From the NCBI GenBank assembly GCA_964059195.1, contig CAXKWD010000005.1, positions 41,183,825 through 41,247,824 of the forward strand: a stretch of DNA of 64,000 nucleotides, read 5' to 3'. Shown one piece after another: positions 58,751 through 64,000 of the stretch. Position 1 is the stretch's first letter. Each line of letters begins with the position of its first letter. A program made the translations under genes and the position numbers. The notes under the pieces were generated by a model. That model worked only from the letters and a program-made list of their open reading frames with translations. It was not told the DNA's origin and made no database searches. The stretch comes from Ectobius pallidus. Its lineage: Eukaryota; Arthropoda; Insecta; Blattodea; Ectobiidae.

Positions 58751-58762
58751 AATGCACAAGGT

Positions 58763-59104
58763 GTTGCAGTCACATGAATTTCTCTACTCTGGACATAGAG
58801 AATACCACATGAGGTATGGTATTATTTATATTATTGTATCCCAGGCTTTTGGGGAGGGAAGTTTGAAAATTATATTGAATTTCTTTTTAATTTCATCTCC
58901 GAAACGGTTGTATGGTAACTTGAGAGTGAAAAATAAAATATTCCGCAAAGACAATACAATTTTATGTTACCGGAATTTCTTTTTCTTATTATTTCAACTC
59001 CTACCAGACTTGGTGTGTAGAAGCGATGGGATGCAAAATTCTACATGCTCTATGAGCCATAAAAAGCTATATCAAGCGTTTTCTGAGGGAATAGTTTGAA
59101 TGTG
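58763..59104. other. Unassigned DNA
   Basis: A 115-codon open frame here has no recognisable domain and I do not call it. Confidence 0.4.
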
Positions 59105-59225
59105 ATAAGCCTTTCTTCCTCATTTCAAATTCTTAATACCTGTATAAGGACCTGGAATTTGAAAATCGAAAGTCCTTCATAAGTTAATTTCGAATTACAC
59201 AATGACGCCGGGCTTTTTAATATTT
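59105..59225 (-). repeat. Second copy of repeat at 23595, inverted
   Basis: In reverse complement it matches 23595-23705 through AAGCCCGGCG, AAATTAACTTATGAAGGACT and AGGTCCTTATA. Confidence 0.55.
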
Positions 59226-59261
59226 TTATTAATAAAACATTATATCAATTACAGGACCATA

Positions 59262-59557
59262 TGCGTGATCTAGTTGTCAGTGTTGCTGACTATAGATCCG
59301 CGGGTCTGCATCCGAACCCAGGTACCTCCTCGGATTTTTCTGAGGCAGGAAGTCTGGAGCCTCGTTACACCAACTAGAGAGCAACATGATAAAGAGGTAG
59401 CATTAAACCATCAATAACGGCCACCCTCAGTAACGCCCGTGGGAGTAGGCATGCTGACCATATGCCTCCAATCTGACTGCCTACAACAGATGACGCAGCG
59501 ATCGGAATGGTAGGCCTAATACCTCAAGGGATGTAGCGCCATAGGATTAAGTACACA
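59262..59557 (+). mobile_element. SINE, same family as at 43163
   Basis: The tRNA-like head contains GTCTGCATCCGAACCCAGG. The tail CATGCTGACCATATGCCTCC, AGATGACGCAGCGATCGG and GTAGCGCCATAGG is shared with the 43163 copy. Confidence 0.7.
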
Positions 59558-60372
59558 ATCTGAATGATCTCTTCTTCATGTTTTATTTATAGGGACAAAT
59601 TATACACCTTTACAAACTTATGTCATTTTTATTGGTAAATAAAAACATATTTTGTGAGAAAATTACATTTAGAGGGGATAAATGACATAACATATTGTAA
59701 GTGCCATTTCCCACTCATCTGCACAGACCAATATCACATTGGTCACATTGATCCTTCTGGTGTCAATTCTGCAGGACTTAACTGCCATCTTGCAAATTTC
59801 TTTAGATACGTCTTCTGTGGAGTTGGTATCTTGATACATAATTATTTTTGGCATTTGGCATTTTATTTTGGAATTCTTTATTGTTTTCTTTTTACAAATT
59901 TAGCACTTAGCACTTTCCTGGAAGTATACCCAACTTTTGGACACCATTCATGTTACAAGTTTTTCGACTTACTGATCTTGAAAGACATTTACCTTCAATT
60001 TGCAATAGCTTATGCGTTTTATTTCCTTCCACTAATCTATACCGGTTATACTTGAACCAACAGATACTGCCCTTGTGGACTATTACTAATACCCTCCTTA
60101 TCTGATTTCATAACCAGAATGCTAAGAATAAAGACGATATTTAGAAATGGTTTTATTGAAGTGAAAGAGAAATCAGTTCCCAGAACAATGGATTAATGGT
60201 AAATGTGAAAGAATACAAAATGTTTCTGAAGTGGCGTTATTTTTCATAGAGTATTTTCAGGAGACGTAGCAAATTCTATCGCCATCAGTGTCTTGGTTCG
60301 TATCTTCCTATTCAGGAGATTTACGATAATATTCAAGAGCGAAATGTAGCGATACTGCTAGGTGTCCGATTA
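59558..60372. other. Unassigned DNA
   Basis: Open frames on both strands near 59650-60055 lack recognisable domains. No element ends. Confidence 0.4.
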
Positions 60373-60380
60373 CTCTAAAG

Positions 60381-60673
60381 CAGTGGTTCCAAAACTTTTC
60401 AGTCCGCGGACCCCTTAAAAAAAATTAAAATTTCGCGGACCCCCTCTGGGTTTTGAAAAAAAAAACTAAATAAATACTTTGATTCAAATGTATTAAATTC
60501 AATAGACAAAATAACACTATCAATGGTAACAAACAGAGTTTACTCCTTAATGTGAACAGTGAAGCTGCTTTAGAAGATATGTAATTTGAGAAAATTACGG
60601 GTATCCTATTTCTTCTTAAGCCGCCTTCGGACCCCCTGAAAGACCATCGCGGACCCCACTTTGGGAATCACTG
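60381..60673. mobile_element. hAT MITE, 293 bp
   Basis: Ends CAGTGGTTCCAAAACTTTTC and, inverted, CAGTGATTCCCAAAGTGGGG. Flanked by the 8-bp repeat CTCTAAAG at 60373-60380 and 60674-60681. GCGGACCCC motifs repeat near both ends. Typical non-autonomous hAT element. Confidence 0.92.
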
Positions 60674-60749
60674 CTCTAAAGTCTACCGGATATGAGAAAT
60701 CTCAAGATCCATGTTTAGTATAAATAAAATCAGGTAAACTGATATAACA

Positions 60750-62529
60750 AAGTGCCAGTATGCTTTTTTAATCAGTAATAATTGCAGTTATGATATACAG
60801 AAAATAAGTTTTTTTTTTTTTTTTAATAGATCTCCGAGTTAAACTCCAGATCGATTCATTAAGCAGGGCTTACGGAAGAACAAAGGTCTAAAGTTTGATT
60901 CTTAACCTTAATTCATATTGGTATACACTGATATACTATTTCTTAAAATATGTAAACATTTTACAAAATGCATTGACAATGAAATAGTACAGTAAGCCAA
61001 TAAGAAGAGGATAGTTTCACCTAGCGGTATGCAGTTTTGTTCTGAGTATAGGCTTATGCAATTTTAACGCAACGCAATAACTTTAAAGCTAGTTTCTGTT
61101 CGTGAAATAACATTTATAGGCTTATGTTATTCTTTAGGAATGATGTTGTAGGTCAATGAAAGACAATGAATTCCCAGTATTTTTTAAAGAAAAATGTAAT
61201 ACTTATTTAAGCACATTGACAAAATAGGACACAAGAATGGAATAGGCTCAATTTAACACAATTGATAATAATAAAAAAAATTTGCTTTAGGCTGGACTCG
61301 AACGTGATATTTCTTGATTACTAGACAAGCATCTTACCCCAAGACCAAACCACACTGCGACTTTTAAGTGTCCAATACCAAAGAATACTATCTCGTCGTA
61401 GCTCACAGAAAAGAAAAATCACCGTATTTCGAAATTAGGCTATATTTCGAGCCTTCTAGTTCTCTTATGTTACAATTTAGTATTATTTCATTCATTGGTA
61501 ACATAATATTCGAGTCATAAATGCGGATTTGGCCCTCACTAAAGCAGCGTACCAACTTATGCAAATTCTCAGAAGTTAATGTTTTTATTTATTAAGAGGT
61601 CAAGGATTATAAATCTGACATAGGCTGAAGTAAAATTCAATGCTTTAATCTAATTGTAATCAATTTTAGCAAAATAATTAGTCATTATACAACAGCATTT
61701 CATCTATAATCGTACATATGGGAACATTTGTTTTCCATGTAGGTGTCAACTGTCCATGGCAACTGAAGGAAGCTTTATAAGCTGTCATTAATTGATGACG
61801 CTATAAGAAAGAACCGAGAATTTGATTTTGCATTTGAAGAAGGTGCCTTCTTTTTACCCTCCTTTACTAAAGAAGGTTTTGACAGGAATTGAAGGCTTGT
61901 TCCAGAATTCCCCGTTATTTACCTTAGTTACGGGACTCGCCCGCTGATTGGTTGGCCGCGAGCCAATCAAAATACTTCGAATTGAATCAAAATATTATAA
62001 TAAATTTGACTGATAATTACTCTTTATTTCGGTACTGGACAACCGATTAGGTCCAAATTCAATAGGCGTATTGCCATGATTGTTATAAATAAGTATACGA
62101 AGTTTCATGAAAATCCGATAAAGCGTATTTGAGTTACCGCGCCTTTTCTTATATGATACCATAAAAGGGCACTAAATTGGGTATTATTCCGGTACCGGCC
62201 AACCGATTTGGTCCAATATCAACAGACATCTTTCCATGGACATTATAAATAGGTATTCCAAGTTTCATGAAAATCCGATAAAGCGTATGTGAGTTATGGC
62301 GCCTTTAAAATATACACTAAATTGGGTTTTACTCCGGTACCGGTGAACCGATTTGGTTCAATTTCAACAGAGTTCTTCCCATGGACATTATAAACGCGTA
62401 TACCAAGTTTCATTAAAATTCGATAAAGCGTATTTGAGTTAGAGCGCGTACAGACACACGGACGGACGGACAGACGGACAGACATTTTTCGTCCCCCACA
62501 CAATCTCATAAAGTACCATACTGGCACTT
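60750..62529 (-). repeat. TIR repeat family, copy C
   Basis: Bounded by AAGTGCCAGTAT (60750) and ATACTGGCACTT (62518-62529), opposite orientation to copy B. Left end is A/T-rich with GGGCTTACGGAAGAACAAAG as in B and D. A tRNA-like module lies at 61290-61360 and is different from that of B and D (it reads GGTCTTGGGGTAAGATGC and GTTCGAGTCC on the minus strand). Three or so tandem units and a GACGGACGG array close the right end. Confidence 0.75.
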
Positions 62530-62651
62530 AATAATGTCTTATAACGGTCTCAAGAGAGATTCATATTTCATAAAGGGTAAAAATAATAAACCTTAGTAAA
62601 CCTTCTTTTACAACGTGAGGAACAAATAAAATCAGGTAAACTGATGTAACA

Positions 62652-63693
62652 AAGTGCCAGTATGTTTTTGTTTAAACAGTTATAACTGCAATTATGATAT
62701 GCAGAATATGTTTTTTTTAAATTGATTTCCAAGTTAAGCTCCAGATTTATTCATTAAGCAGGGCTTACGGAAGAACAAAGGTCTAGTTTTTTTTTAATGA
62801 GATTACAATCTTCCAGCATCACCTGAACTGTAGGCCTACAGATATGTGATATCATGACAATCGCACACTCACATAAAAATGTAAAAAAAAATCAAATTGG
62901 CCGGTTTCGGGTTTTGAACCATGGACTCCAGAATGTGAGGCCAAAGCGTTACCATCTCGGCCACCGGGGTCATTTTAACGGTCTAGTTGGATAAGCGCTT
63001 GTAAATCGATAGTGTTTTTTGTCATAGCTACCTGTATTTTAATTTCCAAGGCCTTATAAGATAACAGTAAAACAATAGGCAGTGTTGTCAAGATAATTGA
63101 TTTTCATTTTTTTTTATAAATTCTTTCGAATACGTATATTACCATAAAATAGGCACTAAATTGAGCATTACTCCGAAACAGGTCAACCGATTTCATCTAT
63201 TATAAATAGACGTCTTCCCATGGACATTATAAATGCGTATACGAAGTTTCATAAATATACGATAAAGCGTATTTGAGTTATTGCGCCTTTAAAGTAGACA
63301 TTAAATTGGGGTTTACTCCGGTACCGGTCAACAGATTAGGTTCAAATTCAATAGGGCACTTCTCATAAACGTCATAAACGAGTATACCAAGTTTCATGGA
63401 AATCCGATACAGCGTATTTGAGTTATGGCGCCTTTCTATTAGAAAGGCGCCATAATCTATTAAAATAGGCACTAAATTGGGCATTACACCGGGACCGGTG
63501 AACCGATTTGGTTCAATATCAATAGGGTTCTTCCCATGGACATTATAAACGTGTATACCAAGTTTCATTAAAATTCGACAAAGCGTATTTGAGTTATCGC
63601 GCGTACAGACACACGGATGGACGGACGGACAGACAGACGGACAGACATTTTTCGTCCCCACACACAATCTCATAAAGTACCATACTGGCACTT
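62652..63693 (-). repeat. TIR repeat family, copy D
   Basis: Bounded by AAGTGCCAGTAT (62652) and ATACTGGCACTT (63682-63693), 1042 bp. Reverse complement matches copy B in all modules including the tRNA-like module (62899-62972), but has fewer tandem units. It lies 122 bp after copy C in the same orientation. Confidence 0.8.
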
Positions 63694-64000
63694 AATAAAT
63701 ACAATTTAATGGATTATAACAACTTGAAAACTTTAATTAGACGTTCTTTATCAATAAATAGCATTTGTTTTTTGGCCGTCCACAAACTCCGAGACTTTGA
63801 TCATTGGCCACACTCTGGTTTAAAAAAAAATACTTATCGGCGCATTTGTTCTATTGCTCCATTTTCCGTTCTTTTGTCCTAAATCAGTAGCGGAGAAATG
63901 TGTGTAGATTGGGCTGTTTGCTTCAGCACTAATATAACTATATATATAATTTTCTCTATGCTCAGTCATCTGTCTCGCAGAGGTCGTGTCTTACTAAACG
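63694..64000. other. Unassigned DNA at right edge
   Basis: No feature recognised. Confidence 0.5.

Noticed and set aside
58752..59099. 115-codon open frame after the Penelope element
   Set aside because: Starts inside the target duplication, hydrophobic AT-rich composition, no motif.
59654..60055. 133-codon frame with hydrophobic residues, and the opposite-strand frame at 59669-59854
   Set aside because: Overlapping frames of similar length on both strands with no domain; the minus frame (SKEICKMAVKSC) looks slightly protein-like but I cannot support it.
61290..61360. Possible tRNA gene on the minus strand
   Set aside because: A- and B-box-like sequences exist but the T-arm and acceptor stems do not pair; treated as a tRNA-like module of repeat copy C.
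1..64000. CRISPR array, prokaryotic operon or defence system
   Set aside because: No evenly spaced repeats with unique spacers, no ribosome-binding sites or operon structure; the DNA is clearly animal.

Overview
This is eukaryotic, almost certainly insect, nuclear DNA. It is AT-rich, lacks operons and packed genes, and is full of animal transposons (mariner, PIF/Harbinger, hAT, piggyBac-like, MULE-like, Jockey-like, R1-like and R2-like LINEs, Penelope, Ty3/gypsy, tRNA-derived SINEs). The repeat repertoire and low gene density would suit a large-genome hemimetabolous insect (cockroach, termite or stick-insect relative), but that is inference. I see no convincing host protein gene, rRNA or intact tRNA. 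Almost every recognisable reading frame belongs to a mobile element, and most are broken.

Layout. 1-1912: 5' part of a minus-strand LTR-type retroelement (gag with zinc knuckle, an in-frame TGA, then an open pol-like extension running off the window). 3885-4195: MULE-like transposase remnant. 7630-12507: a dead Jockey-type LINE carrying two nested DNA transposons, an internally deleted mariner (7680-8597) and a PIF/Harbinger-like element (9567-10824); both target sites can still be read. 12854-13300: a second deleted mariner. 14675-15299: hAT transposase C-terminus. 16480-19195: two related SINE pieces around a 5'-truncated RLE-type (R2-like) LINE on the minus strand. 21632-22137: first copy of a TIR-bounded repeat family. 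24106-25457: candidate Harbinger-like element. 25960-28000: decayed gag-like and coiled-coil coding debris with a hAT MITE between. 29455-29697: tRNA-Gly-like SINE.

32112-42909 is the centrepiece: a complete-length Ty3/gypsy retrotransposon with 1316-bp LTRs that differ at two positions, a 4-bp ATAT target duplication, a gag without a zinc knuckle, and a textbook -1 frameshift heptamer T TTA AAC two codons before the gag stop. Its pol carries PR, RT, RNase H and integrase but is interrupted by frameshifts and a nonsense codon.

44325-47591: a large copy of the TIR repeat family, split by a 5'-truncated LINE with an 11-bp target duplication. 50860-51596: TTAA-flanked piggyBac-like MITE. 51690-53710: long imperfect foldback structure. 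54626-55060: R1-like LINE C-terminus. 57631-58750: Penelope-like element with GIY-YIG endonuclease, perfect 66-bp inverted ends and a 12-bp target duplication. 59262-63693: a SINE, a hAT MITE and two more copies of the TIR family in the same orientation. The nesting order gives a relative insertion history: Jockey LINE before mariner and Harbinger; TIR family copy before the LINE at 45689; the gypsy element is probably among the youngest events.
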